A stretch of 64,000 nucleotides of DNA from Globisporangium splendens (Eukaryota; Oomycota; Peronosporomycetes; Pythiales; Pythiaceae), in contig VFIW01000030.1 in NCBI GenBank assembly GCA_006386115.1, positions 310,001-374,000 of the forward strand, written 5' to 3'. A program made the position numbers and the translations under genes. Shown here piece after piece: positions 21,297-32,558 of the stretch (positions are counted from its first letter, which is position 1; the number at the start of each line of letters is the position of its first letter). A model generated the notes under the pieces. It had not been told where the DNA came from. It did no database searches and saw nothing but the letters and a program-made list of their open reading frames with translations.

Positions 21297-23931
21297 ATGG
21301 ATGCCTCGGATGACGATGAGGGTTCCGCGGCTCGCGATGAGCTTCCTACGGATGGCGGGGCGAATGGGGCGAAACACAACGACAACGACGCGGTGGTGCC
21401 GTCTGCAGCTGTTGTTGTGAGCCCCGCGGTGGCGAAGAAGCGTCTGCTGCCGATGGAATTGCGGGTGCGTTGTCTCTTCACGCGAACGAGCAGGACACAA
21501 CACTGAGAGCAAACAGACACTAATCAGATGCAATGGTACACGATTCATATGAAAGAGACGACGCCGAGCGGCAAAGCTGCAACCACAACCTGAGAAAGTG
21601 GGTGTGGAGGAGAAGGAGGCGTCGTTGAAGCAAGCGGTAGACGAGTACGTGCATCATTCACTTGCAGCTAATTGCTTCAAGTGTTCATTCAACCCCGATT
21701 ACTTATACTGCGCAATTGATGGCAGGGGGATACCAGCATCTAGCGAAACACAAAGCGCGTGTGTTTCTGAAGTCGCTGGTGACAACGGCGTCCATGCAGT
21801 GCGACATGCCACTATTAAATCAAGTCCAGCAGCGGATGATATTGCTGAAGATCCTGCACTCAAAGCTACGGCGCCGCTGGAACGGTTAGTGAGTGCGCCA
21901 ACGCCCTCGACTGCGGCGGCTCGCTTGAGCTCCTTCTACAACTGGTCGGCAATCGATCGCAAGCGTCAACGAGTGCAAAACCGCATGCACGTCGATGTGC
22001 CGTCCAAGTTTCATGTACGTGCCTCAATGGCGCTTTGTCTGCAATGGACAATATCAAAAAGGCTGGTTGTGGAGGAAATACCATGTCTGAGTTGCTCTTT
22101 TTACTGGCAGGCCGAGCAACTTCCCATCGACATGGCACCAAAGGCGAAGGCTATCATTCTCACATCCTTTCCTCTCCCATTCCTTCGTCCAAGGTACGAA
22201 AGTTTGTGAGAGATGCAACTGACTTGCTCCAGTCGGCATTTAACTATTCTCCAATCGACCCATTCGCTGCTGCGCTGCAGCTCGTCAATCCGCCGGCGAT
22301 CTGTCACAAGTTGCTTTGGTGCTCCCTCCATGCGACGCAAGGTACTCTATCTGACAAGTGTGACTCTCATATATCAACTTTCTTGAGTTGAGTTATTTCA
22401 TGTCCGTTTTTCGCCATTAGGACCCTGCAAATGAACTCCGATGGCATCAAGCGCTCCGTTACTTTACGCACCCAGCAACGCCGCTTCCTGCGTCCATCAC
22501 GTTGAACCGCATGGCGGTGGCTACGACCAAAACTGACACTTCCATGATGTCAGGGGGGAAAAGCGAGGACCTCAAGGATGAGCTCGAATTCTACTCCTCC
22601 AGGCTATTGCAATGGCAAGATGCGTTTCGTGACGTGTACTTTGGCTTCCGCGGCATGCGAGACGACCGATCCTTCTACGTTCGCTCGAAAGAGTTCACTG
22701 TGTGTTTCTTCTACGAAGGGAGAAAAGCAAAAGCATCCGTGAAGAAAGGATCCGATGATAAACGGTCTGTGATGTCGGGAAAAGAAGCTGACGATCCGCA
22801 TTTATTGGAAGTGTGTCGTCGACTTCTAGAGGAAACAGCAAATCAGTCACAGGAAGAAGCAAACGCAGATGGGAGCGATGCAGTAGTCAAGAAGGATCCA
22901 CCAGAGCACGAAGCTCCAAAGAAGCGACAACTCTGCGCCGTGATGTCGCAGTCGAGTGCGCGAATCCGGAAAACGCTTCATCGGCTCAACATCGAGCACA
23001 CGATTCCGTACGGCAGTGCGAACGCGACGCAGCGCGAGATCGGTCAGTTCCACCTGCTTGAAGCCGAGCTTGTCGCAATGGAGTCCCACGCGCAGTCTGC
23101 GTCGACGCAACAAAATGTGCGCGGTCCCGATTCGCTCTTGCATTTCAGCGGCCATCATGCCGTTCACGGACTGTACGAGTTCCTGATCAACCGAAAGCGT
23201 ACGTTTTGTTTGTTGTTGCTACTCCATCAACTTTGCAAGTATGCTGACGTATTTCATTCACATTTGCACCATGCAGCTTTGACAAAGCAGGACGTTCCGG
23301 AGATTCACGCGTTGTATCCATTCGCGAATGCAGCGATCAAGTCGTTGGAAGTCAAGTACATGGGCCAAGTCGCTGCTTCGGTGTCGACAGGAGGCGAAGA
23401 GAGTGCAACAATGTTCAGGTGCGTCTATTGGTCTACGATATGATACTGCGACCATCACAATGTTGTCTTTGACGCATTCTCTGCTGTTTATTTGTCTGCT
23501 ACAGAACCGAAGTCTCTGGCTTCTGCTTTCCGTCGTGTCTGAATGAGATTCTCCAAATCCTGAAAGACGAGCACGAAAAGCATCGTCAGGACGTTCCAAT
23601 GCCTCGTCATCGGTCCCAAAGCGCACGCCAACAATTGGGAGGTGACGAAGAAGTAGCAACAGCCGCCACTAGTCAATCTGGGGCTGTCGTTGTCCGAGCC
23701 TACATGGAGACTGTGTCAGGTGCAGAGCGCTTGAACTCGCTTCACCTCACGGACGACATGATACGCAAGAAAGCTGCGTCGGGTAGCAGCACACTGGAGA
23801 TGCGCGAGCGCTGGAAGCAGGAGCTCGATCTGTCCAAGCGCCGGATCGAGAGCGTGGTTATTCGGCAGCAGAGCCAAGACGAGGAGGTTGCGCTTTTCGA
23901 AGTGGAGACCACAACGCGGACACAAGGATAG
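21297..23931 (+). CDS. DONSON-like replication factor
   Basis: Exons 21297-21464, 21556-22014, 22111-22193, 22233-22341, 22421-23198, 23277-23418 and 23505-23931 keep phase and give 721 residues. After a variable N-terminus the conserved order of DONSON segments appears: QLPIDMAPKAKAIILTSFPL, then DPANELRWHQALRYFTHP, then LLQWQDAFRDVYFGFRGM with RSFYVRSKEFTVCFF, then RKTLHRLNIEHTIPYG, HHAVHGLYEFLINRK and a C-terminal NEILQILKDEHE segment. DONSON helps assemble the CMG helicase and protects forks (family knowledge). The intron between 22193 and 22233 is only 39 nt. One internal region (21640-21840) is open but of low conservation and could hide another intron. Confidence 0.75.
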
Positions 23932-24083
23932 TGCGAGAATGACTGGAGTGAAGAGACTATCGCGCATAGAGAAGACGATTCTTTGATGCTGCTATTGTTA
24001 TAAATTGCGAATTAGGAGGTGCAAAGATCTTTCTAAGTGATAAGAAGGCATCAACCTTGCTACATATGCATGCGACTAACTGA

Positions 24084-25971
24084 TTAGTGGCCAGAAGCGT
24101 AGTGATCTGGGTACTTGGCGACGTGTTCGAGCATTTCTTTCTCTTGTCGCTATTGTTGGTTTGGCAGAACGCACAGAGAGAACATGGTTAGTCTTCGTGT
24201 ACATAATGCCATCACTTCGCAGAACAACATAATAAAAGCATAGGTTAAGCCAAGGGTACGTACGAGCAAGTGCGGGATCTTGACGTCGTAGACGTCTTCG
24301 AAGAGCGTTTCCAGGGGTGGTGGTCCCTTGGACTCGGCCTTTTGCAGCGCCGCGAGCACGTTCGTTCGCTCATTGTCTCGCAAGTGCTGATCCTGCTCCG
24401 CGCTCAACCACCCCCTTCGCTGTGAAACAAGAAATCATACCGCATGCATGAGTGTTAGTAAACAACAGCAGCAACTCCTTGAATCCATGAACGTGCTTGA
24501 CGTACGAAGAGGTAGTTTCTCGTACGGTCGATCGGGTCGCACGTTTCCTTCCAGTGCTTGATCTCCGCAACCTCACGGTATCGAGTCGAGTCATCAGACG
24601 TCGAGTGGTGCCCTTGTCGGTACGACATGGCTTCAATGAGCACGGGACGGTTCTCCTTCAGGATGAACGCGCGTGCATTGCGCGTGGCTTCGTGGACTGC
24701 AAGGAAATCGTTACCGTCAACACGCATGACAGGAATGCCGTACCCAGCGCCGCGCGACGCGATGCCATCGCCACGGAATTGATCGACTGTGGGCGTACTG
24801 ATCGCAAAGCCATTGTTGCGGCAGAAGAAGAGGATCGGACAGTCCTTGGTCGCGGCAAAGTTGAGCGCAGCGTGGAAGTCACCTTCACTGGCGGCACCTT
24901 CGCCAAAGTAACACACCGAGATGCGGTCTTCCTTGGCGATCTTGAACGAGTACGCAGCGCCGACCGCCTAAAATCGCACAGCATATAAGATAAGCAAAGG
25001 TTAGCTGATCCCTCCGTTGTAATAATACTAATACTCATGCATTAACAAACGCACCTGTGGAAGCTGAGTGGCCAGTGGCGACGAGATCGTCTGGTAGTTG
25101 AAGCTCTTGGAGCCGTAGTGGACTGGCATTTGGCGACCCTTGCCGTGGCCGTCCTTGTTGCTAAAGCACTATAAGAGAGACGCACACGAGCGGTTAACTA
25201 CCTCCACTATCAATACTGAGCAGAGAATCATTGCATTGCACACAACAACGCACTTGGTCGGCAAAGTTATCGAGTGTGTATCCACGCCACATGAGCACAC
25301 CTGGTTCGCGGTACTGACCAAAGACCATGTCGGCTGCACACCATAGTACGCCAATTAGGTTAGAGTTGTCTTATACACAGAGGCGCGACCGCTATCAAGA
25401 GCGTGCACGTACATTGACGGATGGCCGATGCGCTTCCAAATTGAATGGCTTCTTCGCCGTACGACGTCATGTAGAACGAGATGCGGCCCTGACGCTGCGC
25501 ATCGTAAAAGATGTTGTCCATGGCGTTGAGACGGATCATGTTGGTGTACATCTGGACGCAGATATCTTGGCCAAGCTCTGGGTCCGTCGCGCCTTCCACA
25601 ATATCACCCTGCTCATTCAAGACTGTACGCATAAACACAGAGCACACAGAGCACATGAGCGATTTCCTTCCAACGTTCTTTCAACAATAGAGTACGCACT
25701 TCGGTAGCATGGGATCAACTCGTTCTCGCGTGGGTCCTTAATCGCCAAGTCGGACACATACGGCAGCTTCGTGCCAGGGAAGTAGCCTATGCAGAGTCAA
25801 CGTACAACCACACAAAGTGCACTCCGTCAGACACATCCACATACAGAAAGCATGAAGGTGCACGCAACTCATACCGAGCGACGAGAAGGACTTGGCGCTG
25901 ATGCGCTGGGCTGCGGGGGCAGCGCGCACTGCGACACGGCTGCCGATGGTCGTCAACGCCTTGCTCAGCAT
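24084..25971 (-). CDS. BCKDHA: Branched-chain 2-oxoacid dehydrogenase E1 alpha subunit, mitochondrial
   Basis: About seven exons on the minus strand. The start (25971) gives [20 protein letters not shown], a typical Arg/Ala-rich mitochondrial presequence. Then come [35 protein letters not shown], the TPP-binding stretch [20 protein letters not shown] with [12 protein letters not shown], and the phosphorylation loop [16 protein letters not shown], which holds the serines used by BCKDH kinase in animals. The protein ends [10 protein letters not shown]. With E1 beta, E2 and E3 it decarboxylates the oxoacids of Leu, Ile and Val in the matrix. The phosphorylation loop separates it from pyruvate dehydrogenase E1 alpha. 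Introns are 60-90 nt; for example 25787-25874 splits a Gly codon. Confidence 0.93.
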
Positions 25972-26916
25972 GGTGGCTCTGTGATGCTACTGGGGAATGG
26001 CGAGTGCTGCTTTGGCGTGCGGCGTCGGGGCTTGTTGGCGGAATGCGCGATGGCTCTTGGCGCTGCTGGTCGTTCATCACAGCAACTCGTGCATGGGACA
26101 GCGGATCCGCTCGCCCTAGCCGCTCCGCTTTCGATAAACTTCTACCTTCTTAAAACATCTAAATGTGTTTTGTGTCTGATGGGTAAGTTGAAGTTATTCA
26201 TTCAGTAACTTCTTAAAATGTGTATTTGTGTTGTAGGCATTATTGGGTGTGCGATATTTTTAACAGGACCCTATTCGCTTCTTTTCGTCGAAACACACGA
26301 TAGGACGGACGCTGAAATTGCTGCGATTGGGAAGAGAGTCGCACGATCTGATTGGCTAGAAAGAACGGCAACTTGAAGCACATCTTCAATTTGCACACTC
26401 CAACATCACCTGTGCAATTGCATATTCACCACAACTCACCACTCCAGCTGTTCCAAATGTAAGCCACCTCTGTAATTGGATACCCACGATGTGATTTGCT
26501 TGAGTTGTCAAACGATGCAAGTGCAGCACACTTGGTGGACGAGTCTGTGGACTGGTGATCATCCCATTGCTCCATGCCATGGAGCGGAAGCACGCTCCAC
26601 ATACAGAGAATGCCCATGCGGACTGGAATATTCGCTCTATCTTAGCCCGCCACTGAAACTCATCGATCGCTATGGATGCAGTCCAGACCGTCGCTCCGTC
26701 CGCACACTCGCCAGTGTCGCCTGACTCCGCGGACAGCATGCAACATGTGAAGCCCAAGCACGCTTGCGCTTCTACAATGCTTCCTATATAGCTTACGCTC
26801 GCAACACACTGAAGCACTCTAAACGAAGAACGAAAACGACAAAACTATTTTATTATGGGTGCATAGCACAAAGAGTAAACGCCAGTCCAAAGAGACCACT
26901 TCAGAAATGGCTCTCT
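25972..26916. other. Intergenic region
   Basis: 945 bp between the BCKDH E1 alpha start and the stop of the phosphodiesterase gene. An ATTGG (inverted CCAAT) occurs near 26350. Short open frames lack recognisable domains. No gene supported. Confidence 0.45.
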
Positions 26917-28128
26917 CTAGTTGCTCAGCCACTTCTTGCGCGCCGCGACGGCGGTCTTGCCGTTGTCGCTGAACAGTCCGTCGAGACCGCGGTTGAAGAA
27001 GTCGAGGTACTCGTTGATCGGGTCGTTCGAGTAGTTGGCCGCGAGACGGAAGCTCTCGTCGCGGAACGTGTACGCGTGCACCAGCAGGCCGCGCGCGTGC
27101 GCGTCCTCGATGATCGTGTTGTTGACGTACGTGTAGTAGTCCGAGTCGCCGACGACGCCATCGCCGTCCGAATCGACAACAACGCCCGAAGCATCGAACT
27201 TGATGCCGCGGATCGACACCAGATCGCGCTTCCACGGCGAGATGACGTCAGCGTACGTCTTGACTTCGTCGAGTCCGGTCTTGGAGAGCACGTCGGCCGA
27301 CGTGCCGCTGCGGCCGCTCACGACCCAGTCGTACGGTGGGATCGGGTTGTCCACGAGCTGCACGAGCTTGACCGTCGACTTCTTGCGGATGTCCTTGAGG
27401 TTCTGCATCTCAAAGGACTGCACGTACACGGGGGCGTCCTTGTGGTTCCAGCCAGCGGCATCCAGCGTCGCCAAGAGCTTCTCTTCGAGGGGAAGGCCTA
27501 GGTTGCGGTGGTACGTCGGGTGCTTGGTCTCTGGGTAGATGCCGATCGTGCGGCCGACTTCCTTGGACTTGGACTTGGCGAGTGCCACGACCTCGTCGAA
27601 CGTCGGCACCTTGAACTTGCCGTCGTAGCTGTGGTCGCGCTCCGCGAACGCCTGCTTGGCGCCGAGCGTCTTGATCTCGGCCAGCGTGAAGTCGCTCACA
27701 AAGAAGCCCGTGTCGGCAACGCCGTCGACGACCACGGTCTTCTTGCGCGACGCGAACTCCGGGTGGTCCGACACGTCGGTCGTCGCGATGATGTTGGGCT
27801 CGTGGCGCGCGATGAGCACACCGTCCTTGGTCATGACCAGGTCCGGCTCAATGAAGTCCACACCCATCTCGATCGCCAGCGTGTAGCCTTCGATCGTGTG
27901 TTCCGGGAGGTACCCTGGCGCACCACGGTGACCCACGATAAGCGGGCTCTTCTTGGCAGGAGGCGCTGGGGTCGACGTGGCGGCAGGCGTGCTGCTGCTC
28001 GGTGCTGGGGTCACGGGCGTGACAGGCGAAGGAGTGACGGCACCGGCATCGCCGCACGTCGCCTTTTGGCCCATGGACGCCGTCGCCGCGAGCGCCAACA
28101 GAAGCACACCAGCGCAGATCTTGGCCAT
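26917..28128 (-). CDS. Secreted glycerophosphodiester phosphodiesterase
   Basis: Single exon, 403 residues. A clear signal peptide (MAKICAGVLLLALAATASMG) is followed by a Thr/Pro/Ala/Ser-rich linker (about 30-60, likely O-glycosylated) and a GDPD TIM-barrel. The catalytic HRG motif is at residues 66-68 (IVGHRGAPGYLPEHT), followed by FIEPDLVMTKDGVLIARHEP with the Glu, Asp and His that bind metal. These enzymes cleave glycerophosphodiesters to glycerol 3-phosphate and an alcohol; a secreted form would scavenge phosphate or lipid head groups outside the cell. The frame is open upstream to 28230, but the ATG at 28128 is preferred because the signal peptide starts there. The coding strand is very GC-rich, which produces long false frames on the opposite strand. 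Confidence 0.92.
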   Translation of the reverse strand: MAKICAGVLLLALAATASMGQKATCGDAGAVTPSPVTPVTPAPSSSTPAATSTPAPPAKKSPLIVGHRGAPGYLPEHTIEGYTLAIEMGVDFIEPDLVMTKDGVLIARHEPNIIATTDVSDHPEFASRKKTVVVDGVADTGFFVSDFTLAEIKTLGAKQAFAERDHSYDGKFKVPTFDEVVALAKSKSKEVGRTIGIYPETKHPTYHRNLGLPLEEKLLATLDAAGWNHKDAPVYVQSFEMQNLKDIRKKSTVKLVQLVDNPIPPYDWVVSGRSGTSADVLSKTGLDEVKTYADVISPWKRDLVSIRGIKFDASGVVVDSDGDGVVGDSDYYTYVNNTIIEDAHARGLLVHAYTFRDESFRLAANYSNDPINEYLDFFNRGLDGLFSDNGKTAVAARKKWLSN

Positions 28129-28680
28129 TGCAGTAGAGTGTGAAGAGAGACGAGCGAGTCTACCGGAGTGTGGTGATCGAGACTGGCCGAGTTGGAGAAT
28201 GAAGACCGGGAAAGAGACAGAAGAGCTCACGGTTGAGACTTGTGAAGATGGAGAATCTTTGGCCTTTCTCTGGCTGCGGTGGGGGCTGAATGAGACGTAA
28301 GCGCCAATGCTGACACTTCGGGAGTTAAACGAGACACGTCGTCAATGAATCAAATCGCGGCTTTGCTCCCATCGTTCTCCCGCGCCATCACCGCGTGTCG
28401 CTTGGCCGTGGGATGTGAATCTGCCGAGAGTGGCACGAGCAGCAACCTTTTGCCTCGGGACGGCTGGTTCGACTGTTTGACGCAGGAGATTCGCCCGCAA
28501 TATTGACAGAGGTTTGGCCAGTAAAGTAGGCGCGCGCAATGGAACGCTGGTCACTTCAGATTCGAGGGACAGTTGCAATATTCGCTGCCAATGCTGATGT
28601 CTGTACTAAAATAGTACTAAACAGATTAACGAACTAAAGTTAACTAAATGAGCACATCTTTCAGGAGCTGTGCCAGTGAA

Positions 28681-29151
28681 ATGAGACTGATCCTGAGTCT
28701 ATCTATGCTGATTTACACTGTCACAGGATGCAGGATGCCGCTGATGCACCATCGCCGGACCGCTTTGCGGTACAGTTTGCGGATGTTTTGGGACCCAAAC
28801 ATGAAGATTGCGAAGGATAAGTCCATCACAGAGCGTTGCAACGAGTGCCTTTTAGAATGCATGGACGAAAGCGCGGTGTGCGCAAGTGTACGCGTCTTGC
28901 ACGGAAAGCGAGCGGAATTACAGAGCTTTTGCATCATCAAAGATCCAAATATAGAGGACCAAAGAGCAGGGAAGCAACTTGCCTGCCATTCAGCAAGAGA
29001 TTTCCTGTTTGCCGTGTTTGCTCGCTTTTGCGAACACGCGAAGTGTGATAAAATGTCCAGTTCAAAATTAGACAACGTCTTGGCTCATAGTGATGCTATC
29101 TGTGCGCACACACTTGCACTATTAGTTTTGGGAATCTATCAAATAGACTGA
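28681..29151 (+). CDS. Possible small secreted Cys-rich protein (uncertain)
   Basis: An isolated open frame for 156 residues starting MRLILSLSMLIYTVTG, which looks like a signal peptide, followed by a mature part with ten cysteines, several in close pairs (ERCNECLLEC, then FCEHAKC), and a short hydrophobic C-terminus (AHTLALLVLGIYQ). No family was recognised. Codon use is less GC-rich than in neighbouring genes, and a longer in-frame start exists at 28648. It could be a real secreted protein, a decayed gene or a chance frame; an antisense frame of 120 codons also exists here. No homology claim is made. Confidence 0.35.
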   Translation: MRLILSLSMLIYTVTGCRMPLMHHRRTALRYSLRMFWDPNMKIAKDKSITERCNECLLECMDESAVCASVRVLHGKRAELQSFCIIKDPNIEDQRAGKQLACHSARDFLFAVFARFCEHAKCDKMSSSKLDNVLAHSDAICAHTLALLVLGIYQID

Positions 29152-29930
29152 AAATCCTCAACGTGGGTTCTCTCCTGTCTATGTTTGCCCACTTCGTGGT
29201 TTGTGGAGACTCTACGATACCGCCCATGTGTCTTGCGTGGACAGCCGTCCATTGGCCACAGTGGATGTGTCATCATCAGCGTAGCAACGGGGAAACGCGC
29301 CTGTGAAGAAGAAACCAAAGCTGTCGGAGACCATCTGGCAAGGTGTGGCACACAGTGAATCAGTAAGTACGTATGCAACTTTGTGTGTACTTTTACTGAA
29401 CGTTTTTGGTGATGGCAAATGTAGCTCGAGCAATTGCGACGTTCGAGCAACCAATTCAATGTCGCACGAATGTTTCGATACTTGCATACACTCTTACAAG
29501 CAATGTTCTTGTAAGAGCACACACCTTTTGAGCCTGAACTTGAGCAATGAACTTTTCACAGAGAATGGAATGGTGCAACTCAACGAGACAATAGAAACAG
29601 CAGCAGCACGGTCAGGGCAGCATGGTGACGCATTGCAATTGCCCACGTTCTATTTCGCGGTCTTTGGTTCAGTTGCAAGAAGAGTTCGGGCTGGCAAGGT
29701 CCGACGGCACATGCCCAGAGAGTGCTGACGCCTGCAGCCAATTCGAGACTATTGACTCCATACCGCAAATTCGACTGCTGGTTAATGCTTGCGCGCATTT
29801 TAGTGCTGCGACCAACTTCTGCTTTCCATTCTCGTTTCACACCACCTGCTCAATTGTGTTGTGTTGAGCTGCTCCTGTGCCTTTCTGATTCCAGTTCTCA
29901 CACGTCGCACATTTTGTTGTTTCATTTCAG
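29152..29930. other. Intergenic region
   Basis: About 780 bp with only low-quality short frames on both strands. No repeat or RNA gene was recognised. Confidence 0.4.
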
Positions 29931-29991
29931 CCAATGGGTATCTGCCAAATAATACATTTCAGCCAATCACACTCGCTTCCACTTTGATTGG
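29931..29991. promoter_or_regulatory. Cluster of three CCAAT boxes
   Basis: CCAAT at 29931-29935 and 29963-29967 (both inside TTTCAGCCAAT) and an inverted copy, ATTGG, at 29987-29991. They lie 170-230 bp before the LLPH-like start codon, a normal range for NF-Y sites. The repeated TTTCAGCCAAT context suggests a real promoter rather than chance. Confidence 0.5.
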
Positions 29992-30160
29992 TTATTGCGC
30001 TCAGGTGCGTCGCTCAGTGCCATTCAGAGAGACGCACCATCCAATTCTCAGCGAGCCAACAGCAACAGCAAGCAGCAAACAGCTCAGTACGATCACCTCC
30101 CCCCGTCTTACTAGAACGTCCTGTAGCCACAGCAGCAGCAGCACTCCCTACAGATAAACC

Positions 30161-30626
30161 ATGGCGAAGAGTATGCGCTCCAAGATCAAGCGAAAGTTCC
30201 GCACGGAGCTGCGCAAGAAGATCGGCGTCCCTCACCTGCAGGTCCAGGAGACCAAGATCCAGGAGAACCTCAAGAAGGCGCTGGAATCCCAAGGTAAGGA
30301 AGGGCATAAGCGCGACGCATACTTCTTTACTCATGCGTAAATGGCATAGCTAATATCTCTCTCCTGCTTATCTATTAGCTGGCGGCAAGTCGGTGTTTGA
30401 ACTCAAGAAGCTGATGGGCGGCGGCGCTGCGCCAGTCGCGGTCGCCGATGGCGGTATGGACGTCGACGACGCCGGTTCGCTCGCTAAGACCGAAGCCGAG
30501 ATCTTGAACAGCGAAGCGCTGGCGGTCAAGGCCAAGGAGAAGAAGAAGGAGGCCAAGAAGCTCGCGAACAAGCGACGAAAGAAGAAGTTCGTGCACTTCC
30601 ACACTCTCCGTAAGAAGGGCGTGTAA
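30161..30626 (+). CDS. LLPH-like nucleolar protein (DUF2423 N-terminus)
   Basis: Exons 30161-30293 and 30379-30626 give 126 residues. The start MAKSMRSKIKRKFRTELRKK matches the conserved basic N-terminus of the LLPH/DUF2423 family, small nucleolar proteins linked to 60S ribosome assembly. The middle has an acidic Asp-Val-Asp-Asp patch and the end is strongly basic (ANKRRKKKFVHFHTLRKKG). The intron (30294-30378) starts gtaagg and ends ttag, and the split Ala codon keeps phase. It sits alone behind a CCAAT-rich promoter and converges on the CEP19-like gene. Function in ribosome biogenesis is inferred from family. Confidence 0.8.
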
Positions 30627-30865
30627 GCTGCTCTGTCCCCACGCACACAAAAACTAGAAAAGATGTACACACACTCCATGCTGGCGAAAGAGCTCCAGAC
30701 GAGTGGTTTGTATAGAAATCCGCTGCAGCTAAATGGTTTCCGCCCTGTATACCTTGCGTCGGCGTACCATTTTGGAAATTGTGGCGCAGCGTTCGCTTTG
30801 AATTTTGTAACCTGCTATTAATATGCTGTTTATTTTATCAATTGTCGACCATGCGCATGCATCTT

Positions 30866-31484
30866 CTAGTCGTCGTCGTCCCAGTCGGACGCGTCCTGGG
30901 TCGGCTGGAATGTGACTTGCTTGTCGTACACGTAGCCTTCCTCTCCCGGCCGCACAAAGTTTTGCTGGAACACGAGGTCCATTTTCTGTTTCACTTGCCT
31001 TAGCTGCGTCTCCGACACGCGATTGTAGTCTGCCTGGGGCAGCATTGCCGCAGCAGCAGTGGCGGTTGTAGCTGTATGGTCTGGATCGGATCTTCCTGAC
31101 GACAGATTGGCTTGGTCGAGCAGCTTTTGCACTAAACGAGCGAGCTGCATATTGATGTCATTGAGGTGTCAGCTCTATCTCATTCTCATATTCGCTGCGG
31201 TTATAAGGCACGCAACTGCATACCTGGCGAGACGACACTTTCCGGTCGCCCAGCACCTGGTCATGCTGCTCGATGAGCTTGTTCACGATCGCGTCAATGC
31301 TGGTGTCCTCGCTCGAGTCTCGCTGGCTTTTGAGCGACTGAATAGCGCTTTGTAGGTCGATCTCATGGTGATACAATTGCTGGAGCGACCTGGCTGTGCT
31401 ACTGCGTGCGGCGTACTCGACGGTGATCCCGGGCAGCGCATACCGCAGCGCCAGACGACGAGGCTCGATCGCACTGCTGGCCAT
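30866..31484 (-). CDS. CEP19-like centrosomal/ciliary protein
   Basis: Exons 31224-31484 and 30866-31144 give 179 residues. The N-terminal segment (RRLALRYALPGITVEYAA, then helices) and especially the C-terminal block (KQKMDLVFQQNFVRPGEEGY, then VYDKQVTFQPTQDASDWDDDD) follow the CEP19 pattern, in which a helix is followed by an FVYD..V.F segment and an acidic tail with Trp. CEP19 sits at the mother centriole and recruits factors that start intraflagellar transport (family knowledge). Its presence fits an organism with flagellated zoospores. The intron (31145-31223) preserves phase exactly. The insertion between the two blocks is poorly conserved. Confidence 0.78.
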
Positions 31485-31616
31485 GATGGCGCTTGGCAAA
31501 ATTCGGATCTGAAGAGCGAAAGCCGCTAAAAATAAGGAGACGCCTGCAAACTTACACAAGCGCAACGTGCCACCATCTATTATTATTTGCACATATGTGT
31601 GCGCGATCCAACTGCG

Positions 31617-32207
31617 TTACTTGGACGTATTGGACGGCACCATCACGCGCTTTGGCGCGCAGCACTCGCCGGTTCGGCGGATCTCGCTGCCGCTCTCCCA
31701 CTCGGCATTCTCCTTCCACATGCGCGAATCGCCCTCGTACTGCTCGCTTTTCCAGATCGGCACCGTGGCCTTGAGCGTGTCGATCGCGAACGCGCACGCC
31801 TCGAGCGCTTCGGTGCGATGCGGGGACGAGACAGCGATGATCACGCTCGCTTCTTTCACCTCGACGACGCCCAGACGATGGAACATCGCGATGCCCACGA
31901 CACTCGGCCACTGAGCGCGCATCTGCGCACAGATCTTGCGCAGCTCGGCGATCGCCATGGGGACGTACCCTTCGTACTCTAGCCGCACGACGCGCTTGCC
32001 CTGAAAGTTGTCGCGCGTCGTGCCGATGAACGTCGAGATCGCGCCGGCGCTTGCGTGCGTCACGAGGTCCACGGCGCGCTGCCCGTCCAGCGGCTCGTAC
32101 CCGACTTCGACAAACTCGCCGCCGCTTTCGATAACAGCAGTAGAAGGAGCCATTGTAGTTGCTGTGGCTGCGTGCATTTGCGCGTGGTCGTGAGAATGGT
32201 CCGCCAT
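31617..32207 (-). CDS. Molybdopterin synthase large (catalytic) subunit, MoaE/MOCS2B
   Basis: Single exon, 196 residues. A short His-rich N-terminal extension precedes a full MoaE fold: GAISTFIGTTRDNFQGKRVV, then EYEGYVPMAIAELRKICAQ, AMFHRLGVVEVKEASVIIAV, HRTEALEACAFAIDTLKATV and PIWKSEQYEG. The Lys residues in KATVPIWK are those that act in catalysis and sulphur transfer. With the MoaD-type subunit it converts cyclic pyranopterin monophosphate to molybdopterin in the cytosol. The MoaD gene is not in this window. Upstream lies a 351-bp divergent promoter shared with Tat-SF1. Confidence 0.95.
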   Translation of the reverse strand: MADHSHDHAQMHAATATTMAPSTAVIESGGEFVEVGYEPLDGQRAVDLVTHASAGAISTFIGTTRDNFQGKRVVRLEYEGYVPMAIAELRKICAQMRAQWPSVVGIAMFHRLGVVEVKEASVIIAVSSPHRTEALEACAFAIDTLKATVPIWKSEQYEGDSRMWKENAEWESGSEIRRTGECCAPKRVMVPSNTSK

Positions 32208-32558
32208 TGCCGTCGCTGCTGCTGCCTGGAAGCCTTAATGACCTCGCATGCACATTCAGGTGAATTGCGAGGTGGCTCACTCGCCTCTTATAAGAAGTAT
32301 GGTGTCTTAAAACGCACACTATGCACAATTGCAAGGTTCGTCTACCCTATTTACAGTACTTACAATCTCACTTCATCAAGATACCCTTTATATACGCACA
32401 GTAAGAAGGCCAGCATAAGTTTGTTAATCAGGCTTTCATCCAATCATGAGCGTGTGTTATACAATGATCAGCTATTTCTACCAATCATATGTCACTGCAA
32501 TAATGCCAAAAAGCGCAAGCTCGCATTTGCTGCAAAGCCACCAAGTGCTCGATCAATA
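32208..32558. promoter_or_regulatory. Divergent promoter with two CCAAT boxes (MoaE / Tat-SF1)
   Basis: 351 bp between the divergent start codons. CCAAT boxes occur at 32440-32444 and 32481-32485, both as CCAATCAT, about 120 and 78 bp before the Tat-SF1 start. The duplicated context suggests functional NF-Y sites. Confidence 0.5.

Noticed and set aside
22035..22391. Alternative reading frame across the DONSON-like gene implying a frameshift
   Set aside because: The frame looks open and protein-like, but its exon end does not match the phase of the next exon, whereas the 39-nt intron model fits on both sides.
26764..28143. Two long plus-strand frames (245 and 211 codons)
   Set aside because: Antisense shadows of the secreted glycerophosphodiesterase, which has a signal peptide and catalytic motifs on the other strand.
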